A stretch of DNA of 64,000 bases from Panorpa germanica. Taxonomy: Eukaryota; Arthropoda; Insecta; Mecoptera; Panorpidae. Below are positions 54,175-64,000 of the stretch, piece by piece; the stretch's first letter is position 1; every line of letters begins with the position of its first letter. Position numbers and translations under genes: made by a program. The notes under the pieces were generated by a model. That model was given only the letters and a program-made list of their open reading frames with translations. It had not been told where the DNA came from and searched no databases. The stretch spans positions 18,954,535 to 19,018,534 of the forward strand of contig OY783203.1 in the NCBI GenBank assembly GCA_963678705.1, written 5' to 3'.

Positions 54175-54800
54175 ATGACCGATCTGGTGAGTTAAGCACC
54201 AGTTGGACGGTCACTGTTTGGATGGTTGACCTGAAAGACCCGTTCAGATTGTGGCTGTGGTAGCATGCAAATGAGGGTAAATCCGTTGACATTGCACCTC
54301 TCGTGCCAGTGAGAACAGTGTTCGGTTCACTATCATACATCCTTCCCCTTCCACCAAGACGAATACGCTTCAGTGATCCATATTAGTTTGGGATGTTCTA
54401 CCCACTTCAGTGATCTCTTCCTGTGATCTCCCCATACTACATACCTAATGTTCCGTCTTCCATGTGTCCATGCAGATGCAATTTCTGCACAATATTTCAC
54501 GAGTTAATAGTCAATATAAACTGGTACTCCGATGGCCGATCTGGTGGGTTAAGACACCCGTTCAGATTGTTCAGATGAGGGTAAATCGGTGGACATTGCA
54601 CCACTCGTGCCAGCGGTGAACAGTGTTTCGTTCACCGTCATACATCCTTCCCCTTCCACCAAGACGAATTCACTTCAGTGATCCATATTAGTTTGGGATG
54701 TTCCCCACTTACTACATACCTAAAGTTTCGCCTTCCATGTACACACGTAGATGCAATTTCTGCATAAACTTCCCGAGTTTAGGGCCAATAAAGGCTGGCA
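54175..54800 (+). repeat. Tandem duplication with 5S-rRNA-like sequence
   Basis: Two units, about 54175-54530 and 54532-54800, share CATACATCCTTCCCCTTCCA, AGTGATCCATATTAGTTTGG and CCTTCCATGTACACACG-like blocks. Unit 1 starts with CCGATCTGGTGAGTTAAGCA, then GGTCACTGTTTGGATGGTTG and ACC. The order GATC..GTTAAGCA...GGT.A....TGGATGG.TGACC follows the internal control region of 5S rRNA. Unit 2 lacks most of it after TTAAG. It may be a 5S-derived SINE or unrelated coincidence. Confidence 0.55.
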
Positions 54801-54873
54801 TCACAAACTCAATTGAAATTTACTGCACACAGTGTAGTGTATAACTCGGCAACAAAACTAAATTCATTATGTA

Positions 54874-55119
54874 CTGATTTTCGATTTTCGAGTTATGAGT
54901 GGCACCGCAATGTTACTTTTTTGTGACGTCTGCGGAGATTCGCTGTCAATGCCTCATTTCTTGACATTTATTTATGAAAATTTTACTAAGTATTTTTCAA
55001 ATATTATTTTATCATATAGTAATTATAGAAATAATTATATATTAACTGTGTCATCAAAAAACATTATCGAAAATATGCTTATTTTTTATCGTTTTTATGG
55101 ACCCCCCCCCCCCCCCCCC
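54874..55119 (+). mobile_element. G-rich-ended element (M7), copy 2, partial
   Basis: GTCTGCGGAGATTCGCTGTC, AATGCCTCATTTCTTGA, TTATCATATAGTAATTATAG and GAAAATATGCTTATTTTTTA match 18850-19060. The left half is missing. It ends in an 18-base C run (55102-55119), probably an expanded C-rich terminus. Confidence 0.65.
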
Positions 55120-55876
55120 ATTTTCTTAATCTCTTTAAAAATATTGCAATTAAACCACGAATTTTAATTTCGCTTATACTACTATACTTATTAAATGGTA
55201 CAGACTACTAATTAGAACAAAACAATGTTAGAGTAATTAATTGTCAAAATTCATTACACTTTTGCTCAAACGATGTCAATGCTGTCATATTTTCGAATGA
55301 CAGCGCTGCTGTTATGCAAGCGGTAGTTTTCTCAAACAATATCAGTTTAAACTTGTAACATAAAACTCATTCATACTAAGATGAATTAAAATCTTCACCA
55401 AACAACTATCTCCACAACCTTCCTCAAATGCTTCTGGTTTCCTAATTCAGAAACTCTCCGTGATTTCTCTTAAACTATTTGTGAATCCCACTTCTGATGT
55501 GTAACAGAAACTGAAACAGGAACAGGAACAGGAGCAGAAGTATTTATAAGGATGTTTGCAGCTTCTGTAATACTACCCATAGTGTGTCCATGTGTGTGTA
55601 TGTGTTTGTGTAATATCCGGAATTGTAACAGTTGTAGTATACGAACTAAAGGAGTTTTTGAATTTGTGTCAAGTTTATGTGTAGACTGTAAACTTCATAA
55701 GTTATTTAAAGTATAATAGTTAATGACGGTATAAAAGGGTCAAGAGGTCGAGTGCCAATGCGTATGTGATCCCAACCACACATTTATTAATAAATAAAGT
55801 TATAAGATATACTCGTATATTCAAAAGACTACTTCTTTTTAAGAAATGATGACTCATGAAAACACAAGATCAAACC
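55120..55876. other. Unassigned spacer with short GGAACA-type repeats near 55517
   Basis: GAAACAGGAACAGGAACAGG is a short hexamer tandem and a TG-rich patch lies at 55583-55610. One TACTCGTA octamer at 55810-55817. Confidence 0.4.
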
Positions 55877-55879
55877 TTA

Positions 55880-56383
55880 GACCTAAATCCGATCCACGCG
55901 GTTTTTTTCCACCTGGTTTTAATTCGGTATACTAAAACTTATCGCACACACTGCGGATAAATTTACATATCTTGTCTTGAAATTTACATATTTTGTCTAG
56001 TTATAATGCATGTTGAAAGAGATGCACCGACAAAACTGAATACTGGCCTGCATAGCGCCTGTGAAAGGTTTTTTTTAAGTAAAATATCTAGAAATACCAC
56101 ACACTGCTTCCAAAGAGATACGCCTAGAAACTGGCTTTTGCAGATTAATTCCGTAGTGCGTGTGTCCACATTCATCTACAAAAAGCTGCAGCTCTTCAGT
56201 TCTACAAAAAGAGATAAAGAATACAACATTTCTGTGCCACGGTCATTCTTGTAGAAATCTACAGATTTTTTTTTACCGCGTAGCATTAAAACCGCTGGTG
56301 TGTGCATGTTCATATGATTCCATGTGTTACAGAATTCGCGTTTTTTTTTCCAAGCGGAATTATTTCTCAATGGGGTCCAGGCC
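55880..56383 (+). mobile_element. TWA-4 element, copy 2, with TTA duplication
   Basis: Starts GACCTAAATCCGATCCACGC, carries TTCGGTATACTAAAACTTAT and CACACTGCGGATAA, and ends GCGGAATTATTTCTCAATGG then GGTCCAGGCC. TTA lies at 55877-55879 and 56384-56386. It runs antiparallel to 61982-62376. ORFs on both strands are not conserved. Confidence 0.76.
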
Positions 56384-56386
56384 TTA

Positions 56387-56824
56387 GGCCGTCCGCACAT
56401 GACTCGACTGATTGCAAACCTTAACCCTAAATCCGCCCGAACCGAATGAGAAGGCAACTGTGTTGTTAGTGAGATAACGCACGTGTATACGAGTGACACG
56501 GCAAGACGATGATAACGCACACGGCACGAACAAAAATAAACTGATTTGATATTGGTTTTGAGCGACTATGTTTCTTGGTTGCAGGGCAATAACATCGCAT
56601 GATTTTGATGGTGACATCATGAACAGAGATATGAACAAATACTATTCAAAAGTATTGAAATACATACATACATACAAATACCTCATAATACGACATAATA
56701 TAGTCCCCTATTATGCTACTGGTAAAAATTCTATAGAGTCACGAAACACGGCTCGCTTTTCGTTTTCGTTGGAAACTTCGTTGCGCAACTAGTTAGCAAT
56801 CAGTCGACCCGTGTGCAGACGGCC
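56387..56824 (+). mobile_element. TWA-1 element, full-length copy with TTA duplication
   Basis: Ends GGCCGTCCGCACATGACTCG and CGACCCGTGTGCAGACGGCC (inverted repeat beginning GGCCGTC.GCACA). TTA lies at 56384-56386 and 56825-56827. 438 bp, non-coding. It begins exactly where TWA-4 ends, sharing the same TTA. Used here as the family reference. Confidence 0.87.
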
Positions 56825-56827
56825 TTA

Positions 56828-57268
56828 AACTAAAAATTTAATGTAGTTCTGTGTATATTGATTCAATCAGAGTTCCACGGCTGGGGCATTTGATTATTAT
56901 CTGGGCGGGTAGATTTTTTCATGAAAATAGTTCATTATCTGAGTTAACGTATCGAAAAGAGTTAATTTAACAGGTACAATTTAACAGGCCGAGACTGATT
57001 GTGGCTAGATATAATTGGTTTAATTGCGCGTGAGACCTAAAAAGAAAAAAAGCAATTCCTACTCATACAACACCTTGTTTTCCATTGAAAAAGTAAACGG
57101 TGCAAGGTTTTTTCTTGGTTTACTTAAGTTATAATCTGGGTTTAATTAAAATTTCTGGATTTAAGCTCTGGATATTATGTATTTTGTATATCATATGTAC
57201 CCTACATAATATAGTACAAGATCATCGCAAAAAGACAAGAAAATAAATATATATTTTTTTTGTTCCAG
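56828..57268. other. Unassigned spacer
   Basis: Nothing supportable. Confidence 0.4.
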
Positions 57269-57316
57269 TATACCGTCACCTGTAGATCCTGTAGTTCCAG
57301 TTTGCAGTTAATTAAG
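57269..57316 (+). other. Candidate micro-exon (48 bp)
   Basis: TATTTTTTTTGTTCCAG immediately precedes it and GTAAGTGTTT immediately follows: a strong acceptor and a near-consensus donor around 48 bp that are less AT-rich than the surroundings. It has in-frame stops in at least one frame and no recognisable product, so it may be UTR or chance. Confidence 0.25.
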
Positions 57317-57344
57317 GTAAGTGTTTAACCCTATTTTATTTATG

Positions 57345-57369
57345 TATATATATATATATATATATATAA
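57345..57369. repeat. (TA)n microsatellite
   Basis: Short TA tract. Confidence 0.9.
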
Positions 57370-57831
57370 AACTATAAGTCCTATTTAATGCTATGTGTGA
57401 GAGAAAGAGAAGACAGATAGTAAAACGAAAGGAAGCATAATGGTGAAAATTGTGCACTAAAAGCTATGTTTAATTAAGTTATTATGAACAGCACAATTCA
57501 TCTCGGATGATAAACGGTTTATTACGACGCGACGGTTTCCTTTTGTTAAGACATTGTGCACATCAAGTTTCCTTCTGTAGCGTTTCTTCTATTTTATATA
57601 CAATTCGTAATCTTATATCTTAATTACTAAAAATATTAAATTTGTCTCAAGATGATTGAAATTTCAATATTTATGAAATTTTAAGAATATACATATTTAT
57701 ATAAATAACATGATATGAATTACATTCATAGAGATACAACTATTTTAAGTGCGAGCAAGACGGTATGATACCACGAGAGTGCGGAGTGAAGCGCGGCGTT
57801 TGGTAGCGTGGTTTGAGAATGTTTAGTTCAT

Positions 57832-58128
57832 ATGTGTGAACGGGAGAGGAACACGCTGTTTGTGTGCGCACGTTTTTCGAAAACGGTTGCTCTATTCACG
57901 TGCTTCTTCTATTTTGACTTCACTATCGAATGCGGAATATTGGTGAGGCGCCAAGTAAAGCAACCATCTCTCGTGAATCCAGAGCTTAACACTTTCGGAA
58001 ACACAGTGGGAGATGTTGGAGGTCAAGAGAGTTTAGGACAAACATTAAAGAAAAAATTGTGTTTATTTCCAGATCTTTTTGAGGAATGTTGTAAGCGTAA
58101 CGGTCGTCACCTCAACGATCTTATTTAA
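57832..58128 (+). CDS. Unrecognised 98-codon ORF, possible terminal exon
   Basis: It begins MCERERNTLFVCARFSKTVA and continues GILVRRQVKQPSLVNPELNT, GNTVGDVGGQESLGQTLKKK, then LCLFPDLFEECCKRNGRHLN and a stop, followed by AATAAA-like sequence (AAAAAATAAAAATT). The segment is richer in G+C than its surroundings and matches no repeat in the window. A hydrophobic stretch at residues ~16-30 could be a signal or membrane segment. I recognise no family. It could be a lineage-specific gene, a terminal exon (with the candidate exon at 57269 upstream) or chance. Confidence 0.28.
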   Translation: MCERERNTLFVCARFSKTVALFTCFFYFDFTIECGILVRRQVKQPSLVNPELNTFGNTVGDVGGQESLGQTLKKKLCLFPDLFEECCKRNGRHLNDLI

Positions 58129-58482
58129 AAAAATAAAAATTATCTTCTTTGCAAATTAATTCTCCAATACACAATTTTATAACAACTGTTTTCATTGTTT
58201 CTTTTGTATCTTTAAATAGTAGGGTCTTTATGAGACATCCTGCGTCAATATATACATCGTCTAGTTCATTAGTAGGATACATTCGAATATTGAGTTTTGG
58301 TATAACGACGAAAGCGGTATTTGAGAAGTTTACCGTTAGGTTTATATAAGATTAATAAGGATATAGTTTATTAATTAACTTAACGACTTTCAATATCAAC
58401 AAAGCACGAAAAGGAATTGCATTACCTAGTGCCTAGTGGGCATATTGAACAGCTCTGATATAGTGCGTATTAGGCCCTATTA

Positions 58483-59303
58483 GGCACACGAAGCGACTGG
58501 TTGCAAACCTTATCCCGAATCTTCCCGAAGCGAATGTGATTACAACTATGTTGTTAGTAAGAGAAAGAGAAATACCACACGAGGAAAGGTATACGAGTCG
58601 ACTGATTGCAAACTAAACATGAAACGAAGATTTTAACGAAAACGAACACGAGTTATGTCGAGCCGTGTATCATGACTCTATAGAATTTTTAACAATAGCA
58701 AAACAGGGGATTCTATTGTGTTATATTTGATTGTATGTATGTATTTAAATATTTTTTAATAGTATTCGTAAACATCTCAGTTGATGTAACCAACAATCCC
58801 CTGCGAACAAAAAATCTAGTCGCTGAATATATGTTCAAAATCAGTTTAATACGTTCGTGCCGTGTCTTTTATTTTACTCGTAAAGACGTTCGTTCTTTTA
58901 CTAACAACACAGTTGTAATGACATTCGGTTAGAATGGAACTGTGTTGTTAGTGATAGAATTCACGTGTATACGAATGAGAGAACACACACGGTGCGAACG
59001 AATATAAACTGATTTGATATTGGTTTTGAACACGTTTTGGGCGACTATTTTTCTTGGTCGCAGGGCAATTACGTTGCATGCTATAGATGGTGATATCATG
59101 AGCAGAAATGTACACAAATACTTTTCAAAAGTATTTAAATACATACATACATCCAAATACCTAATAATACGACATATTAAAATCTCCTATTATGGTATTG
59201 TTAAAAATTCTATAAAGTCACGAAACACGGCTCGTTTTTCGTTTTCGTTGAAAACTTCGTTGCGCGACTAGTTTGCAATCAGTCGACCCGTTTGCAGACG
59301 GCC
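58483..59303 (+). mobile_element. TWA-1 composite with palindromic (head-to-head) structure
   Basis: The outer ends are TWA-1 ends with TTA on both sides (58480-58482, 59304-59306). Inside, 58483-58586 is the forward left end, 58587-58925 is a nearly complete TWA-1 in reverse, and 58927-59303 is TWA-1 forward. The last two form an imperfect ~350-bp-arm palindrome centred near 58926, where ACTAACAACACAGTT (58900-58914) pairs exactly with AACTGTGTTGTTAGT (58938-58952). See the finding. Confidence 0.82.
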
Positions 59304-59306
59304 TTA

Positions 59307-60762
59307 ATATGGCGTTGCTAACTGTTTTTGCATAATAATTTATCGTTGCAGCGTTTCTGCAGGAAAGAAAACTCTATGTGTATTGTATTTCAATAATAAT
59401 GTTCAGTGGCACTATGCCTTTAGAATACACATACACATATGTATGTATATCCATTTTCTTATTCATATAAATTTTGTCTAGACATCATGCATAGAAATTT
59501 CCTTTATATTCGTTTTCGTTTTGATTGTCGCTCGCATATGTTCCTTAAGACACCCCTTACCTTTCATCTCTCACCCCTAATTCGTAGAATTCTGCTTTAC
59601 TTGTAAGTTTCGAACCACTTGTATCCGCACCAGCACCTGATTCAGGAAACCCATAGCTGGAACTCACCGCAAAGGTGAGGTTTATTAGACATTAAATTTC
59701 CAGTCACACTTTAGGTCACAATGTTTTTGAGGTTATGTAGACAGCACACCTACCTACCATCTACCGGATAAGCGACAAGTTAAAGAATATTAAAACACTT
59801 CTCTTCTTAAGTTTTAAATCCAGTTTTGTTTAAATCTCTTTATAAAACAGAGGATTAAGTAAAAAGTGTGATTTTTTTATCTTTAACAAAGTTGTTTTAA
59901 TAATAATTAGTTTTATCTTTACAAACATTTCTAACTACTTTTATAATTAGATTAGTTTCGGATTTAAATGAGATTGTGTTACTATCTAATTAACAGTGGT
60001 TCATGATTAGAGTTAGTGCATTATTTTATCTTAACTGTGGGTTATAATATTGACAGAAGTTGATTTAACTACAAATACATAGTAGTAAATGCTGTTAGTA
60101 GTAAATGACATATCACACACACACTCGTATGCGTCTCTGTTGTATAAAAGAGACGTGACGTACCATGTGTTGGATTTTGAGATAGGTATGTAAAAATAAA
60201 GTGTCTTGCGCGGGGTGTCCCCATCGACTCATCCTTCAATTTCAATAGATTCTATATTCTGATTAGTTAAAAGCTCCTGAAGTACATTCTTTTTTAGTCT
60301 GCGTACTACCGAATTATTGGACTTTAGACAGCATGCTGCATGTATGCTTTGGTTCTAAGCACTATTTCTTCTAAACTGTGGTTATATTCAGATCCCGATG
60401 TATTATGTTAGTTGGTAGCCTTTAATATTTAAAGAGAAAAAATGGTTTTTTTATTGGTTAGATCTCCTAAAATATAGGTAGCCAACTTTATTAATATATA
60501 GTAATAATTAATAATTAATTAATATATAGTAATAATAATAGTATAGTAAACATGGTTCGCAAGCCCATTGTGTCCAAATACAATTGAATTCGCAGCGTGA
60601 CAGCTAAAAAATATATTTTTTTTAAGATGGTGAGGGTAGGGTGGAGGCATTTATCTTCTGCGCCTGAAAGTTTTACGGGGCCCAATAAACACTACATTTA
60701 ATTTTTACGAAGTGTAAATGTGTATTCATTTTTTTTTTCACCCATAATTTGGTTGTATCCTT
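59307..60762. other. Unassigned spacer
   Basis: About 1.45 kb with no coding or repeat signal that I can support. Confidence 0.4.
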
Positions 60763-60765
60763 TAA

Positions 60766-61177
60766 AGCCGGTACCAAACGATGCTACGAACACCTTCCAA
60801 CGTTAGACTTCCATCGTGTGGTCGATGCTGGAACTAAGTATATCCAATGGCATGTGTCCAACGTTCACATTGGAAGAAGTTCGGGCTGTTGTCGGTCTTT
60901 TGACCCGCGTCCAACGAGATTTTTCTATCCCCACCACACACTTGAAACACATGTCATACACTGCTACACGAATCATCCAACAAAGGAAGGTTGTATACTT
61001 GAAAGTTTATTTATTTACTTTATTTACTTCAAAGTTTTTGTTAAACAGTGTCAGTGTGATCAACCATTCGTTCCACCGCGTAGTAGGAAACTTGCCATGT
61101 CAATCTTCCAATATTTTACTCACACGGTGGAGGCAAGCTTTTTAATCAAACGTTCACCGCGTCCTTTAGAGCGGGCT
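60766..61177 (+). mobile_element. TWA-2 element, full copy with TAA duplication
   Basis: Left end AGCCGGTACCAAACGATGCT; right end on the minus strand AGCCCGCTCTAAAGGACGC; TAA at 60763-60765 and 61178-61180. About 412 bp. The 143- and 109-codon ORFs overlap in different frames and are broken in the other two copies, so the element is treated as non-coding. Reference copy of the family. Confidence 0.8.
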
Positions 61178-61180
61178 TAA

Positions 61181-61978
61181 GCACAAAGTTTGAGGGAACA
61201 GAAGCGTAAATAAAGATATGCAAGGTATGATTTCTACAACGGCGAAATGGTCAGAGTGGCATAAACAGGACAATAAACCTCCTAAAAGGAATTACTTTAT
61301 ATTCAATGTTTTCAACTTTAAAATTAAAATAATGATACCTTCAGCTAGGTTTATGTTAAATAGATTAGAAAAGTATTAGAAAATTCATCTATTAATACAA
61401 ATACTGTGAACTTGAACTTCAACAATGTTTTCAAACGGCAAAAGAAACTGTTTTTGAATTCAATGAGTAAAACTCACTAATGTTAAAATGAGATAATTGT
61501 TTCACTTTTAATTAAATGGCGTTGCTTTGAAATGGAAAGAAATTAAGTAGTAAACAGCAAAACAGATTAAGATAAATCCTTTTAACAAAACAGTTGAAGC
61601 TTGTCAGGCGTTAACAAGACACGATGACAGTTATCTAAACCCAAGGCTTTTACTCGCCTAATACTAGATGTGTTTAGACCAGTGTAGCAGCGAAAAGAAC
61701 GACACCGAGAATAAGTATGTTGAAGCCAAGGTGTGATATATGGGAATAGGAGTAGTATGCTGTTAAATCCTGCGCTTAGCATATCATACATAATTCACAT
61801 AATAATCTAGTGCGGAGCCCATAGCTTATAACACATAGGACGATAGGTTATGTAAAACATTCACCAGTCTGCTTAACATCTTATTATTGAGTCAAGATGT
61901 AAAATAAGATGAATTCAATCTCTCATATGTAGATAATGTGCATTGCAGGTAAAAGTTTCATTGCGTCAACCATCTCTG
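61181..61978. other. Unassigned spacer
   Basis: Nothing supportable. Confidence 0.4.
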
Positions 61979-61981
61979 TTA

Positions 61982-62376
61982 GGCTATGGCTCGACTGAGA
62001 AAAATATTCTGTGGATATTGCTATAGAAATTACTGCTGTGCAAAGAGGTTTCCTTATTTTTTTTTTGTAGAACATATTGTTGAATATGGACACACGCACT
62101 ACCGAATTAATTCCGCAAAATCCATATGGTGTTGTCGGCGCATCTCTTTGAAATCATATGCTGTATGTCACCGCATCTTTTTGAACATGCATTAACATGA
62201 CAAGATATATAAATACAACAGTATAAAACTAGTTCTTGGCCGAGCTAAGAACTGCATATAAACTGAGATGACACACTACGGATAAACTTATCCGTAGTGT
62301 GTGCTAGGTAAGTTTTAGTATACGGAATTAAAACCGCGCGGAAATAAACCGTGCGGAATAATTCCCCAGTCGGGTC
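61982..62376 (-). mobile_element. TWA-4 element, copy 3
   Basis: Antiparallel to 55880-56383: starts GGCTATGGCTCGACTGAGAA and ends CGGAATAATTCCCCAGTCGG then GTC. Shares TTTTAGTATACGGAATTAAA and CACTACGGATAA. TTA precedes (61979-61981) and TAA follows (62377-62379). Near the right end, GATAAACTTATC is itself palindromic. Confidence 0.75.
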
Positions 62377-62661
62377 TAAGCGTTATGTTATTATAGATAC
62401 TATGTTATTTCCAATAAGCGTTGATTTTCAAACTAAATGTTTCATTAACACATACTATTACAACATAGTACAACATAACATAACATAAATGGTACAAACA
62501 ATTTGAATAAAAAACTACTTATCATAATACAGAAAGTTAATAGCTGGAGATGCTTTGTTTATTGTACATAAACTCATTTATTTATATTATTTCATATTTA
62601 TATAAAATGAGAATAAAATGTTTGTGATGCAGACGAAGTTTTTGATATAATAGCAATACAA
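62377..62661. other. Unassigned spacer
   Basis: Nothing supportable apart from ACATAGTACAACATAACATA-type short repeats. Confidence 0.4.
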
Positions 62662-62700
62662 TACAGGGTGTCTCAAAAAATTGTAACAGTTTAAATGATT
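62662..62700 (+). repeat. Possible transposon terminus (TACAGGGTGTCTC)
   Basis: TACAGGGTGTCTCAAAAAAT resembles the start of common insect DNA elements. No matching right end is found downstream. Confidence 0.35.
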
Positions 62701-62849
62701 ACAACATCAAATTTTATTTACATAAAAATAATTAATTATTATATGTATAGCATTTAAATCTTCTTTTTACCACATTCCAAGCAAAACTAATTCAGTTACG
62801 TAATATTGAAAATAACATCCGTTCAGTCAAAAAAATTGGTTAAATCATT

Positions 62850-63030
62850 TACGCTATATTTATCCAAACCCTATAAATGTAATGAACTCTCGCACACTGT
62901 AAGCGACATAGCCGCCCAAATACGGGCGTTACATAGCTTAAGAAAATTTTAACCAAGCGTATACATGCTACATCGCTATCACTACCTTGTAAATGCAATC
63001 AGCCGTCTCAGACTGGAAAAGAAATCGCGC
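62850..63030 (+). mobile_element. TWA-3 internal fragment, copy 5
   Basis: ACGCTATATTTATCCAAACC, CTCGCACACTGTAAGCGACA, CCAAATACGGGCGTTAC and GCAATCAGCCGTCTCAGACT are collinear with 5250-5435. Both ends are missing. Confidence 0.7.
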
Positions 63031-64000
63031 GGAAATGCAATATGGTTAGAATGAAAAGGGAATGAGTCATAAACCAGTGCCTGGAATAGAAATATTTATT
63101 TCTATTTAGGTATTTAATTAGAAATTTTTTGTTAAAATTAAATTTGAAATTAAAATTGTTCACAGATATAATATCAGTAAAATGTTTCTAACAAGAATAG
63201 GAATTTTTGATAGTTACTTTTTAACCATATATTAGCTATAATATGTATTATAATATATACATAAATACCATGTAACTACGTTTTGTGAAGAACTACTCGT
63301 ACGTAGGATATACTTTATTTACTAATGCACTTACCGCGGTATTATTCTTTAAACGATTCGACTTTAAAAGCAAACTAAAACGTTTCATTTTCAAAGTCTA
63401 TTAATATGAGTATTAAGAGTCGTCATATCCGTTTCACATTGTTTATGCTTTTCAGTTTTCTCATTACAATAATAACGACTTTTTACTTCTCTTGTATTAT
63501 TCGAATAATTACCCTTAATTATACCCCAATAAAATACTAAAAGTACTTTCCTGTTCATCAATTTTAATTATGTATATTTGCAGGGACGTACTTTACCTTT
63601 GAGAAGTAATAAAAAATAAGACGGCACAATGGCTGAAAACCCAGAGTCTTTATGAAAGACTACTATAAGTACGCTCCAATAAACGTTCACAACAATCACG
63701 CTCACGACCGCAGTTTTTTCCGTTCCACTAGCTAGCGAGTGTTGCAAGCATCACTCAAGATTGGATTATAGAGCATTTTGAATGGTTTTGAGGGTTGAAA
63801 AAATAAGGATTGCGATAGTCGATTAAATAGCTCTGTAGCAAAAGCTATATCCACAAACAAAATATTTTTTTCATAAAAGAAATATATTCTAAATGATGAC
63901 GAACATTGTTTATTTATTAAGTTAGGTTATGGTATGAGGAAAAGTGTATAAATGGTTGTCAAATATGAATTAAAATTAATTTTATTAAGCTTATTTAACA
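63031..64000. other. Unassigned spacer to window end
   Basis: Nothing supportable. One TACTCGTA octamer at 63294-63301. Confidence 0.4.

Noticed and set aside
54175-54240. Functional 5S rRNA gene
   Set aside because: Only the internal control region order is recognisable; 5' and 3' stems and the T-run terminator are missing.
56176-56520. 114-codon minus-strand ORF
   Set aside because: Spans the junction of TWA-4 and TWA-1; chance reading of non-coding elements.
60749-61180. 143-codon ORF and overlapping 109-codon ORF
   Set aside because: Lies across a TWA-2 element; frames are broken in the copies at 21243 and 41661, and no domain is visible.
1-64000. CRISPR arrays, operons, bacterial promoters or prophage
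   Set aside because: No short direct-repeat arrays with spacers and no prokaryotic coding; the direct repeats seen are transposon units or microsatellites.
1-64000. LTR retrotransposon or endogenous virus
   Set aside because: I found no pair of long terminal repeats, no gag/protease motif and no viral protein signature.

Overview
The window is about 64 kb of AT-rich eukaryotic DNA (roughly one third G+C by eye). It has no operons, no bacterial-type genes and no intact long open reading frame. The transposon complement (mariner, hAT, piggyBac, Jockey- and R1/I-like LINEs, tRNA-headed SINEs, many short inverted-repeat elements) and one animal-type receptor exon point to an arthropod, most likely an insect. 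The order cannot be fixed from the sequence. Host coding content is minimal. The only convincing host piece is one minus-strand exon near 16.3-16.6 kb, encoding transmembrane helices 6 and 7 of a rhodopsin-family GPCR (NPWIY, a perfect NPxxY). It looks most like prostanoid/PGE2-type receptors. If that gene is live, much of the window is its intron or flank.

Layout: 0-8.5 kb holds a hAT-like non-autonomous element, a 5'-truncated R1/I-like LINE with a 13-bp target duplication, a Jockey LINE end broken by a second hAT copy, a TWA-flanked inverted-repeat element, and a TTAA-flanked piggyBac-type element sitting inside an older element. 8.5-20 kb holds a SINE, a repeat carrying a nested hAT miniature element, a textbook 5'-truncated LINE with a 13-bp TSD, the GPCR exon and more piggyBac-type elements. 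20-32 kb holds nested TWA elements, mariner remnants, SINEs, a perfect 42-bp palindrome and a LINE 3' end. 31-39 kb is the most informative stretch. A ~1 kb hAT relic splits a SINE; a piggyBac transposase pseudogene and a 'TACTAG' element both sit inside repeat C; a second repeat C copy sits in a LINE with a 9-bp duplication and preserves the empty sites. 39-55 kb holds LINE ends, a hAT relic, 'TACTAG' repeats and a tandem duplication with a 5S-rRNA-like stretch. 55-64 kb is dominated by TWA elements, including a palindromic composite at 58.5-59.3 kb.

No gene network can be described; nearly all protein-like signal comes from decayed transposases or reverse transcriptases. The value of the window is stratigraphic: at least eight insertions can be ordered because target duplications or uninterrupted paralogous copies are present in the same 64 kb. 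Five inverted-repeat families share 3-bp TTA/TAA duplications. One non-repeat signal stands out: the 8-mer TACTCGTA (or its complement) occurs about 16 times in mostly unrelated contexts.
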